This document shows, one piece after another, positions 26,073-33,477 of a stretch of DNA of 33,477 bases. Numbering within the stretch: position 1 is the first letter of the stretch; every line of letters begins with the position of its first letter. Source of the DNA: Eubacteriales Family XIII. Incertae Sedis bacterium (GTDB taxonomy: Bacteria; Bacillota; Clostridia; Peptostreptococcales; Anaerovoracaceae); assembly GCA_031290775.1 (NCBI GenBank), contig JAITMX010000012.1, forward strand, positions 1 through 33,477. The letters are read 5' to 3'. The translations under genes and the position numbers were made by a program. The notes beneath the pieces were generated by a model. It worked only from the letters and a program-made list of their open reading frames with translations. It ran no database searches and was not told where the DNA came from.

Positions 26073-27452
26073 TTATTTCAGATCGATAAGGGCGGCCCGC
26101 AGGATCTCGCCCACAGTCGGATGCGGGTATACGATTTTTTTCAGCGTCTCTTTTGGCCACTTTGAGCCGACCATGACGGCAGCCGCGAGGATGATCTCCG
26201 ACGCGTAGCTGCCGATCATATGCACGCCAAGCAGGCGCCCCGTGTTTTTTTCGGCGAGCAGTTTCACAAAGCCATCGCCGCTCGCGTTTTCCGCGACATA
26301 GCGGCCCGAGTATTGCAAAGGCAGGACAGCCTTGTCAAATGCATAGCCTTTTTCGGCCGCGGATTTTTCCGTCTCGCCGACGCCGGCCGCCTCGGGCGAT
26401 GTGTAGATGATTTGCGGAATCGCGCCATAGCGCATCGCGTCGGGGATTCCGAGCATATCGGAAACCGCGACCGCAGCCTCCCGATAAGCCGTGTGCGCAA
26501 GCATGAGTTTGCCGTTTACGTCGCCGGCGGCCCAGATGCCGGGCACATTTGTGCGCATATGCCCGTCCGTGGCGACCGCCCCGTTTTCTGTATGGACGCC
26601 GATCGATTCGAGGCCCGCGCCCGCCGCCCGCGGGCGGCGCCCGATCGAGAGCAGGGCCTTGTCCGCAGGGACAAGCTCGTCGCCGCCCGCGTGCGTGACG
26701 CGTACGCCGCCCGCCTCAAAACCCGCTGCCTTTGTTTCGAGCAGGAAGCGGATGCCGAGCTTTTTCAGATCGGCGCGCAGGGTTTTCGCGATATCCGCGT
26801 CGATGGCGCCGCCGACCTCGGGCAGCATTTCAATGACAGCCACTTCGGCGCCGGCAATCGCAAAGTAGTTTGCGAGCTCAAGGCCGATCGCGCCGCCGCC
26901 GATGATCGCGAGACGCTGTGGCACGCTGCCGATTTCGAGAATCTCGCGGCTCGTGACGGCAAAGCCGCTTTCAAGCGCTTCCCGGATGCCGTCTATGGGC
27001 GGCACGATGGCTTCCGATCCGGTGCAAACGAGCAGGCGCGCGCCCTCATAGGCCTCGCCGTCTGCGGATACGGCAAAACCCGCGCCCGTCCGGCCTGTGA
27101 CAGTCCCGCGCGCGCGCTTCGCGTCGATTTTCTTTTGTTTGAGCGCGGAGGCTACGCCGCCGACCAGCTTTTGGACGACAATATTTTTGCGCTCGACCGC
27201 TTTGCCGTGGTCGAGCGTCACGTTTTCGCAGAATACGCCGTAATCCCCGCCATGCCGCGCCAAAGCGGCAAGTTTGGCCGCGTAGAGCAAGCTTTTTGTC
27301 GGGATGCAGCCTTCGTTGAGGCAGACGCCGCCAAGGCTGCGCTCCTCGAGCAGCAGGACCCGAAACCCGCTGTCTGCGGCGCGTTCCGCCGCAAAATAGC
27401 CCGCAGGGCCGCCGCCGAGGATGATTAAATCGTAAAGGGTCTTTTGTTCCAT
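26073..27452 (-). CDS. lpdA: Dihydrolipoyl dehydrogenase (E3)
   Basis: IILGGGPAGYFAAERAADSG, redox-active GGVCLNEGCIPTKSLLYAAK, IIGGGAIGLELANYFA, AAGDVNGKLMLAHTAYREA, C-terminal YPHPTVGEIL. Confidence 0.92.
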   Translation of the reverse strand: MEQKTLYDLIILGGGPAGYFAAERAADSGFRVLLLEERSLGGVCLNEGCIPTKSLLYAAKLAALARHGGDYGVFCENVTLDHGKAVERKNIVVQKLVGGVASALKQKKIDAKRARGTVTGRTGAGFAVSADGEAYEGARLLVCTGSEAIVPPIDGIREALESGFAVTSREILEIGSVPQRLAIIGGGAIGLELANYFAIAGAEVAVIEMLPEVGGAIDADIAKTLRADLKKLGIRFLLETKAAGFEAGGVRVTHAGGDELVPADKALLSIGRRPRAAGAGLESIGVHTENGAVATDGHMRTNVPGIWAAGDVNGKLMLAHTAYREAAVAVSDMLGIPDAMRYGAIPQIIYTSPEAAGVGETEKSAAEKGYAFDKAVLPLQYSGRYVAENASGDGFVKLLAEKNTGRLLGVHMIGSYASEIILAAAVMVGSKWPKETLKKIVYPHPTVGEILRAALIDLK

Positions 27453-27463
27453 TTATTGTCCTT

Positions 27464-28771
27464 TCAGTTTTCAAGCGCGAGCGTCTTCCACGAAAAGTCC
27501 TCGAGCGCGCCGCAAAGCTCTGCGGCAAAGCGGGACGCGGGCGCCCCGTCAATGGCGCGGTGGTCATAAGTGAGCGAAATGCCGATCGAAGAATAGGCAT
27601 CGGGCCGCCCGCCCCTGCCTTTGCGCACGCGTCCTGTCACGCCGCAGACGCCGAGGATCGCAACCTGTGGCGGGTTGATGATGGGCGTGAAGCTCTCAAC
27701 ACCCGTCGCGCCAAGATTGGATACCGTGAACGTGCCGCCCGTGAGCTTGTCCGGGCTGATCCGGCCCTCCCGCGCGGCCGCCGCAAGCAACCGCACCTCG
27801 GCCGAAATCCCCCTCAGCGATTTCTTTTCTGCGGCAAAGACCGTCGGCACCATGAGGCCGCGCGGCGTATCGACCGCGACGCCAAGGTTGACCGTATTGT
27901 ATTTTCGCATGCCGTCAGCGGATACAAGCGCGTTGATCTCGGGGTGGTTTGCGAGTGCGCGCGAGACCACATACAAGATGATATCGCCGACCGAAACACC
28001 TCGGTAGCCGTATGCCTCGTCCGATGTTTTGAAGTCCCCGCGCATGGCAAGCAGCATCGTCGCGTCAAAGCTGTGGTGATGCGTGAGCTGCGCGCTCCTT
28101 TGCAAGGAAGCAGTCATGGATTTTGCGATGACAGAGCGGATCTTTGTAAACGGCTCGTCGATATACTCCGGGGCAGCGGCGGCATTCCGTGCGCCCGCCG
28201 CCGTCCCGTCATTGCGGGGCGGCTCGGGCAGGCGGTTTTCCGGCGGATTCCCATCCGCACCCTGCGTCTCTGCCTCTGCTTCATACACTGCTGCCGAGGC
28301 CGCAATCACATCCGCTTCGAGAATGCGCCCGCCCGGGCCGCTCGGCGCCGTTTGCAGCAGGTCTACGCCCTGCAAGGCCGCATCGCCGCGCGCGCGCGGC
28401 GATGCCTTCAAAGCTTGCGTATCCCCGCCGTGCGCAGCAGCCGCCTGTTCGCCCGCCGCTTGGATTCCGCTTTCTGCCGCAGGCGCGGCCGTCGTCTGCC
28501 CGCCCCCCGCAATCAGCGCCGAGATATCCTCGCCCGCCTCGCCAATGATCGCCACCGGCGCCAGCACGGGCGCCTCGTCGCCATCCTCGTAATATTTGTG
28601 GAGCAACACGCCCGCCGCCGTCGATACGCATTCAAAAGCCGCCTTGTCCGTTTCATAATCGAAAAGCGCCTCGTACTCGGCAACCGCGTCGCCAAGCTCC
28701 TTGTGCCACTTTCCGATCAGGCACGACTCTACCGTGATGCCCTCTTTGGGCATAATCACTTCCCTCGCCAT
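27464..28771 (-). CDS. Dihydrolipoamide acyltransferase (E2): lipoyl domain, subunit-binding domain and catalytic domain
   Basis: Lipoyl motif YETDKAAFE; PSBD SPRARGDAALQGVDLLQTAPSGPGGRILEADV; catalytic YDHRAIDGAPASRF. Confidence 0.9.
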   Translation of the reverse strand: MAREVIMPKEGITVESCLIGKWHKELGDAVAEYEALFDYETDKAAFECVSTAAGVLLHKYYEDGDEAPVLAPVAIIGEAGEDISALIAGGGQTTAAPAAESGIQAAGEQAAAAHGGDTQALKASPRARGDAALQGVDLLQTAPSGPGGRILEADVIAASAAVYEAEAETQGADGNPPENRLPEPPRNDGTAAGARNAAAAPEYIDEPFTKIRSVIAKSMTASLQRSAQLTHHHSFDATMLLAMRGDFKTSDEAYGYRGVSVGDIILYVVSRALANHPEINALVSADGMRKYNTVNLGVAVDTPRGLMVPTVFAAEKKSLRGISAEVRLLAAAAREGRISPDKLTGGTFTVSNLGATGVESFTPIINPPQVAILGVCGVTGRVRKGRGGRPDAYSSIGISLTYDHRAIDGAPASRFAAELCGALEDFSWKTLALEN

Positions 28772-28793
28772 TCCGCCTCCATCCTTGCCGCGC

Positions 28794-29681
28794 TTACCGC
28801 AGCATCACTTGGCCGCCCGTCACCGGGACGGCCTGCCCTGTTTCGTACTGCTGTTCGACGACATACTTGACCGCGCGCACGATGTCGTCCACGCGGCAGC
28901 CGCGCCCGAGCGGCGCCTTTGCCTCGTAAAACGCGCGCACGTCAGCCGCCGTTTTCGCGCCCGGCGCCTTGCCGGCGTCGAGATACTGTTTGAAAAGCCC
29001 GCGTTCCGGGTCGCTCCAAAGCGGCCCGTCAAACAAATTGCCCGGGCAGATCGCGTTGACCTTGATGCCAAACGGCGCGAGTTCAAGCGCGAAGCTCTGC
29101 GTGAGGCCGATGCCGCCGAATTTCGACCCCGCATACGCAAAATTTGCCTTGCTGCCCTCAAGCCCGCTCTTGGAATTGATTTCAATAATGTCGTGCATGC
29201 GGTCTTTGTCGAGCGCCCGCTGCGCTTTCATCACCGCCGACGCGTATTTGGCGCACAAAAAGAAACCCGTATAATTCACGGCGCCTACGCGCTCAAAATC
29301 CTCTTTGCTCAGATCCGGCAAGCCGCCGGCTTTCAGGACCCCCGCGCACGAAACGATCACATCGAGCCCGCCGAAACGCTTGACGGCTTTCAGCACCATA
29401 TCGCGCACAGACCCCTCATCCGTGACATCCGCCTCAACCCCGATCACATCCGTCATATAATCTCTCGCGAGCAGTTTTGCGGCGTCCCGCACGCCCCGGA
29501 TATTCACATCCGCCATGCATATCTTTGCGCCCATCGCCGCGAGCGCTTCACAAATCCCGTAGCCAAGCCCTTGCGCGGCGCCCGTCACGATAAAGATGCG
29601 TTCCGATATGTCAAAATCCCGGCCCGCCTGCGCCGCGATGCGATCCTTGTCAATATAATCGTTATACACAATCTGATCCAT
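28794..29681 (-). CDS. SDR family oxidoreductase, sorbitol-6-phosphate 2-dehydrogenase (SrlD)-like
   Basis: IFIVTGAAQGLGYGI, YAGSKFGGIGLTQSFALELAPFGIKVNAICPGNLFDGPLW, GRGCRVDDIVRAVKYVV...TGQAVPVTGGQVML. Confidence 0.75.
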   Translation of the reverse strand: MDQIVYNDYIDKDRIAAQAGRDFDISERIFIVTGAAQGLGYGICEALAAMGAKICMADVNIRGVRDAAKLLARDYMTDVIGVEADVTDEGSVRDMVLKAVKRFGGLDVIVSCAGVLKAGGLPDLSKEDFERVGAVNYTGFFLCAKYASAVMKAQRALDKDRMHDIIEINSKSGLEGSKANFAYAGSKFGGIGLTQSFALELAPFGIKVNAICPGNLFDGPLWSDPERGLFKQYLDAGKAPGAKTAADVRAFYEAKAPLGRGCRVDDIVRAVKYVVEQQYETGQAVPVTGGQVMLR

Positions 29682-29687
29682 ACCGCG

Positions 29688-29715
29688 ATACTATCACTTT
29701 TGAAAGCGAAATCAA
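29688..29715 (-). promoter_or_regulatory. Promoter of the SDR-E2-E3-E1 operon: TTGATT (29710-29715), 16 nt, TAGTAT (29688-29693); likely leaderless
   Basis: TAGTATcgcggtATG: the predicted +1 coincides with the start codon at 29681; no Shine-Dalgarno. Confidence 0.5.
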
Positions 29716-29721
29716 CAAATG

Positions 29722-29776
29722 GCGCATATATTGCGCAAAACAAGCAATATTTGTCACATTCGCGCAAATATTGAGC
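29722..29776. promoter_or_regulatory. Three operator-like sites with CAnATATTG cores, centred at 29729, 29749 and 29769
   Basis: GCGCATATATTGCGC (29722-29736), GCAATATTTGTC (29744-29755, inverted), GCGCAAATATTGAGC (29762-29776); exact 20-bp spacing. Confidence 0.6.
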
Positions 29777-29824
29777 AACTTTGCGCACCGCTATTTCAAC
29801 GTTCCTGATGACGGCAAAAAACGA

Positions 29825-29853
29825 TTGCGTATGCGCGGCCATCGTGCTATTTT
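29825..29853 (+). promoter_or_regulatory. Promoter of folT: TTGCGT (29825-29830), 17 nt, TATTTT (29848-29853)
   Basis: Predicted +1 at about 29860, just before P1 of the riboswitch aptamer. Confidence 0.5.
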
Positions 29854-29863
29854 ATGAGCAACA

Positions 29864-29980
29864 GTAGAGTAGATGCTGTGCGTCAAGTGCTGCGGGATGG
29901 GATGTTGCCCGCAGACGAAGAGCAGCTCTCCCAAAAGCTTTGGGGGGCGGCGGCTCGCGGTGCGGTATCGCGTTCGCTAC
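29864..29980 (+). ncRNA. Tetrahydrofolate (THF) riboswitch aptamer
   Basis: GTAGAGTAGATGCTGTGCGTCAAGTGCTGCGGGATGGGATGTTGCCCGCAGACGAA...GCGGTGCGGTATCGCGTTCGCTAC matches the THF riboswitch pattern (GAGUAGAUG, GCGUyAAGUG, GGGAUGU, ACGAA, GCGGUG). P1 GUAG/CUAC, P2 AUGCUGUGC/GGUGCGGUAU with G-U pairs, P3 CUGCGGG/CCCGCAG. Downstream gene is folT. Confidence 0.88.
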
Positions 29981-30059
29981 GCACTGATGCGAAACAGGCT
30001 TTCTTCCGGACAATCAGTGCAGGTGGACCTGCCTTGCGATTTAGAAGGAGGTTTTTTTT

Positions 30060-30638
30060 ATGTCCGTTTTGCCTGACCGCGAAAGCGGCCCAACTTTGCG
30101 TGAGTTTTTCTCTTCCAATGTCTTTACGGCCCGCGCTGTCGCCGCACTGGCGGCGCTTCTTGCGATCCGTACCATTCTCGGCCTCCCCTTCCTGACAGTT
30201 TATATCGGGCCGGGTTTCAAACTCATCACATTCACCTATGTGACGGACGCCCTTGCGGCCATGTTTTTCGGCCCTGTCGCCGGCGCGTTTTTCGGCCTTG
30301 CTGGGGACTTTCTCGGTTACATATCGAGCGGCGGCAGCGGCGGCGCGTACTTTCCGGGATTTGCGCTGTCCGAGATGGCAACTTGTTTTATCTTTGCTTG
30401 CTTTTTTTACAAGCGGGCCATCACATTGCCGCGCATCATCATCGCGTGGCTCATCAATCTCGCCGTCGTCCTGCTCGGCCTGAACTCCCTATGGCTCATC
30501 CTCATGTACGGCATGGGCGCCGGGGAGGTCTTTGCGATGGCGCGCGTCGTGAACAACGCCATCCAATCGCCGCTGCATATCGCGATCCTGTTCTTCCTGT
30601 TGACCCAGATGAAAAAGCTTGGCCGCCACCTGCGCTGA
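30060..30638 (+). CDS. folT: Folate-family ECF transporter S component (FolT)
   Basis: Small hydrophobic protein: TARAVAALAALLAIRTILGLPFLTVYIGPGFKLITFTYVTDALAAMFFGPVAGAFFGLAGDFLGYI...GGAYFPGFALSEM. THF riboswitch upstream; RBS GGAGG. Confidence 0.85.
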   Translation: MSVLPDRESGPTLREFFSSNVFTARAVAALAALLAIRTILGLPFLTVYIGPGFKLITFTYVTDALAAMFFGPVAGAFFGLAGDFLGYISSGGSGGAYFPGFALSEMATCFIFACFFYKRAITLPRIIIAWLINLAVVLLGLNSLWLILMYGMGAGEVFAMARVVNNAIQSPLHIAILFFLLTQMKKLGRHLR

Positions 30639-30667
30639 CAGCGCCACAGGGGACAACAGGGCAATGG

Positions 30668-31744
30668 CTACAAAAGGCCCACGTCGATACGGATCGTTGC
30701 GTCATTCAAAACCGCGCCCGGGCCTGCGTCCTCAAAGTCTACCAGATAAAGACGGCTGCTGTACCGAAAGTGTTTGATATGCCGCAGCGCGGCATGAAGC
30801 GGGTCGTTTTCATACAGGCCGATCAGCAAAAGGCCGTAGGCCTTTGTTTCCGCCAGTACCGCGCGGAGGAAATCCGCGGCGATTTCGGGGGCGCTTGCGT
30901 GCAAAAGCGCGGCCGAAGCGTAGTTTGCCGCCGCGCCGGCCTTTGGGAAGGCGGGATATCCGAGGAGATGGACGGGAAGCTTGCTGAGCGCTTTGCAGGC
31001 GCCGCCGTACCCCGTGATCCGGTATTGCTTATAGGACTGCTGGTCCCACACCGCGCAAGCGGCGGTGATTTCCCCGTCGCCGCCGCGGAAAGAATAGAAG
31101 TCCGCGGCCGGGCCGGCCGGAACGACGGCGGCCAGATCATGATCGGACTGGTGCTTCTGATAGAAATCCCGCAGCGCCGCGTCGGCGCCCCGGCACAGCA
31201 CCGGCCCGCCCGCCCGCAGACGGCTTTCGCGCAAAGCCCGCCCGCCCGGTTTCAAACAATAGACTGTATAGTCGCCGCGGTAAAGATAGCGGGGCATATT
31301 CCGGCGCCTTTTCTCAAGCAGACGCCGCGCCGGGAGATTGCCCGACAGAATGGTCGTCATATACAGGTCCGCTTCTTTCGTATGCGCGCGCAGGAAAGCA
31401 TAACAGTCCGGCATGAAGCGGAGCAGTTTCCCGTTTCCGGGAAGGAGTTTCAGCCCTGTGAGATAGCCTACATTTTTTTCGCGGCCGCAGACAAAGGCCT
31501 TGCGCATTACGCAGGCGCCGACGCCGACCGCTTGCCCGCTCTCCTCGTTTTTGAGCAGGCAAATGACGGCTTTATAGCCCTCGGCGGCAAGGGACAAATA
31601 GGGATTCGGCTTCCGTTCGAAACGGACGCCGATGCCGCCGCTGAAATCCACGCTGTCGAAGATGCGGCCGATCGCTTCGGCGTCGTCCGGCGTTGCAAGG
31701 CAAATCGCGTAACCGCTCCTGCCCTTGTTATTTGGGGAGTTCAT
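30668..31744 (-). CDS. GNAT-like N-acetyltransferase domain protein
   Basis: ICLATPDDAEAIGRIFDSV...AVGVGACVMRKAFVCGREKNVGYLTGLKLLPGNGKLLRFMPDCYAFLRAH...YMTTILSGNLPARRLLEKRR; overlaps the 3' end of the upstream gene. Confidence 0.6.
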   Translation of the reverse strand: MNSPNNKGRSGYAICLATPDDAEAIGRIFDSVDFSGGIGVRFERKPNPYLSLAAEGYKAVICLLKNEESGQAVGVGACVMRKAFVCGREKNVGYLTGLKLLPGNGKLLRFMPDCYAFLRAHTKEADLYMTTILSGNLPARRLLEKRRRNMPRYLYRGDYTVYCLKPGGRALRESRLRAGGPVLCRGADAALRDFYQKHQSDHDLAAVVPAGPAADFYSFRGGDGEITAACAVWDQQSYKQYRITGYGGACKALSKLPVHLLGYPAFPKAGAAANYASAALLHASAPEIAADFLRAVLAETKAYGLLLIGLYENDPLHAALRHIKHFRYSSRLYLVDFEDAGPGAVLNDATIRIDVGLL

Positions 31745-33065
31745 CGAGATTCCCTCCGATGGGGACATTCATTTTTTCGTCCACTTCTGTGCCAAGGCGA
31801 AGATTCATCGCCCAAAAAAGCGACCACATAAGGGGGCTTGTATGGCGCATTGCGTGCAGGCCGCGGCGCAGGACGACGGGCCCCGCGGAAAATTCCCGGC
31901 GCGCTTCGTGGCAGCGGCGGCTGAGTTCCTCCGGCGTGAAGTGCTTGGGCCGGAAGGCAAGTTCCCCGTAGTTGTAATCCTCGGCGAGCCACCAGGCATC
32001 GTGGAGCAGGCGGCCGCTTTGCCGAAGATCGCGGTAAAGCCGCGTGCCGGGATATGGCAGCAGATGATTGAACGCGGCCGTGTAGAATTTGTGTTTTTTC
32101 GCGAAGGCCACCGTGCGTTCGATCGTAGCGGGCGTATCCCCGTCGTAGCCCATGACGAAGGTGGCGTAGATGCCGATCCCGGCATCGTGGATTCGCCGGA
32201 CCGACTCGCCTTGCGCGAGCCCGGCCATGAAACCCTTGTTCATCTGGCGCAGGCTCTCCGCCTCAAGGCTTTCAAAGCCGATCAGAATCAATTCGCAGCC
32301 GCTCTTCTTCATGGCTTTCAGAAAGGCGGGGTCGGATGCCATGGCCAGCGTGCCTTGCCCGGCCCATTTGATACGGAGCGGCGCCAGCGCGGAAAACAGC
32401 GCCTCCGCGTGCGCCTTGTCCGCCGTGAGGTTGTCGTCCACGAGGAAGTGGTATTTGTGCGGGGACAGCGAAACATCCCGGAGAATGTCCTCGATATCCC
32501 TTTTGTAATATCGGCAGCGGTAATATTGCGAGATCGCGCAGAAATTGCAGTTGTGAACGCAGCCCCGCCCCGTTTCGATCAGGGAAACCGGGAGGTATTT
32601 CTTCTCAGCGAATAGGCTTCTGTCCGGCGCGGCGGCTTGGAATCCGGGTGCGCCGTCGTAGCGGCTTCGGAGGGCGCCCGCCGAAAAGTCCTCCAGCAGG
32701 GCCGGCCACATGGTTTCCGCGTTTCCAGTCAGAATGGCATCGGCGCGCTTTTGCGCTTCCTCGGGAAACAGGGCGACGTGATAGCCGCCGAGCACGACGG
32801 GGACGCCCCGCTCCCGGTAGGCGCTTGCGATCTTGTAGGCGCGTTTCGCCGTGTAGGTTTCTACCGTGATGGCGACGATATCGGTTTTTTTGCCATAGTC
32901 GATCAGTTCGATCCGGTCGTCGAAAAATACGGTATCAAAGCGCTCCGGCGTCAGCGATTTCAGCACGGCGATGGCGAGCGGCTCCATCTTCCATGTGCCG
33001 ATGTATTTCTCGCCGGGCTTTTTCCCGATCGCGGGCAGGATAAATGTTATGGTCGTCTTTTTCAT
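31728..33065 (-). CDS. B12-binding-type radical SAM protein
   Basis: Radical SAM CxxxCxxC motif in ETGRGCVHNCNFCAISQYYRCRYY; N-terminal Rossmann-like region VVLGGYHVALFPEEAQKRADAILTGNAE; LIGFESLEAESLRQMNKGF. Confidence 0.85.
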   Translation of the reverse strand: MKKTTITFILPAIGKKPGEKYIGTWKMEPLAIAVLKSLTPERFDTVFFDDRIELIDYGKKTDIVAITVETYTAKRAYKIASAYRERGVPVVLGGYHVALFPEEAQKRADAILTGNAETMWPALLEDFSAGALRSRYDGAPGFQAAAPDRSLFAEKKYLPVSLIETGRGCVHNCNFCAISQYYRCRYYKRDIEDILRDVSLSPHKYHFLVDDNLTADKAHAEALFSALAPLRIKWAGQGTLAMASDPAFLKAMKKSGCELILIGFESLEAESLRQMNKGFMAGLAQGESVRRIHDAGIGIYATFVMGYDGDTPATIERTVAFAKKHKFYTAAFNHLLPYPGTRLYRDLRQSGRLLHDAWWLAEDYNYGELAFRPKHFTPEELSRRCHEARREFSAGPVVLRRGLHAMRHTSPLMWSLFWAMNLRLGTEVDEKMNVPIGGNLDELPK

Positions 33066-33075
33066 GATCCGCCTT

Positions 33076-33477
33076 TCACAGCCCGCTCGGCAGCCGCGTG
33101 TACAGCCGGCGCAGCGCCAGATTGAAGACGATAGGGAACAAAAGGTTTGTTCTTGCGCCGAAGATGCGTCTTGTGATGGACGCAAGGCTGTGGATGGATT
33201 TGGCGGCGCGGTATCGGCCAAGCTGGAGCGTTTCCGGCAACATCTGTTTGGGCCGGAACACGGTCGTCTGGAAATCGTACTTTCCCCAATCCTCGTGAAG
33301 AAGGCGGCCGTCCCTTTTGAACTCATCATAAAAGCTCGTTCCGGGCAGCGGTGTCAGTATGGAAAACATGGCGTATTCCAAATGGTTTTTCTCGACGAAA
33401 CGCACGGTGGCGTCAAAGACGTCCTCCCGGTCGCTGTCAAACCCGAAGATGAACAAACCGAATACAGCGATTTTGTG
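33076..33477 (-). CDS. Partial radical SAM protein (C-terminus; 5' end beyond the window), paralogous to the adjacent gene
   Basis: Open to the window edge: HKIAVFGLFIFGFDSDREDVFDATVRFVEKNHLEYAMFSILTPLPGTSFYDEFKRDGRLLHEDW...VFRPKQM, parallel to VMGYDGDTPATIERTVAFAKKH...LLPYPGTRLYRDLRQSGRLLHDAW...FRPKHF in the neighbour. Confidence 0.8.
   Translation of the reverse strand, partial: HKIAVFGLFIFGFDSDREDVFDATVRFVEKNHLEYAMFSILTPLPGTSFYDEFKRDGRLLHEDWGKYDFQTTVFRPKQMLPETLQLGRYRAAKSIHSLASITRRIFGARTNLLFPIVFNLALRRLYTRLPSGL

Noticed and set aside
29854-30195. 113-aa + ORF upstream of folT
   Set aside because: Covers the THF riboswitch and overlaps the folT start in another frame; not coding.
1-33477. 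tRNA/rRNA genes, phage or integrase modules
   Set aside because: No tRNA cloverleaf, rRNA segment, transposase or integrase was recognised by eye; a tRNAscan/Infernal run would be needed for certainty.

Overview
The window is a GC-rich bacterial segment, probably from an uncultured Clostridia/Firmicutes-like genome (inference from gene content and the riboswitch). Most of it is one large polyol / rare-ketose catabolic locus on the minus strand. There are two main minus-strand operons. Operon 1 (about 18.5 kb down to 5.9 kb) encodes a ribose-type ABC importer followed by four TIM-barrel isomerases/epimerases, a Gfo/Idh/MocA oxidoreductase, a cupin isomerase-like protein, a Zn-dehydrogenase and a class II aldolase. 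Operon 2 (about 29.7 kb down to 19.0 kb) encodes a sorbitol-6-P-dehydrogenase-like SDR, a complete 2-oxoacid dehydrogenase complex in the order E2-E3-fused E1, a xylose-isomerase-like protein, a PfkB kinase, a frameshifted mtlD and a SorE-like dehydrogenase. A PPi-type phosphofructokinase, two further Zn-dehydrogenases and an allulose-6-P/ribulose-P 3-epimerase lie at the left. At the right is a tetrahydrofolate riboswitch upstream of folT, then a GNAT protein and two tandem B12-type radical SAM proteins. The most unusual non-coding signal is a family of intergenic hairpin modules in three places (about 0.41-0.79, 10.32-10.49 and 18.62-19.01 kb). They share one architecture, and both stems vary with paired compensatory changes. 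Other signals include three operator-like sites spaced exactly 20 bp apart, tandem ATGGAGAAA boxes abutting the importer promoter, two likely leaderless promoters, a possible RBS-sequestering switch, a kinase remnant, and a (GC)5-associated frameshift in mtlD. All calls come from reading the sequence; no searches were run.
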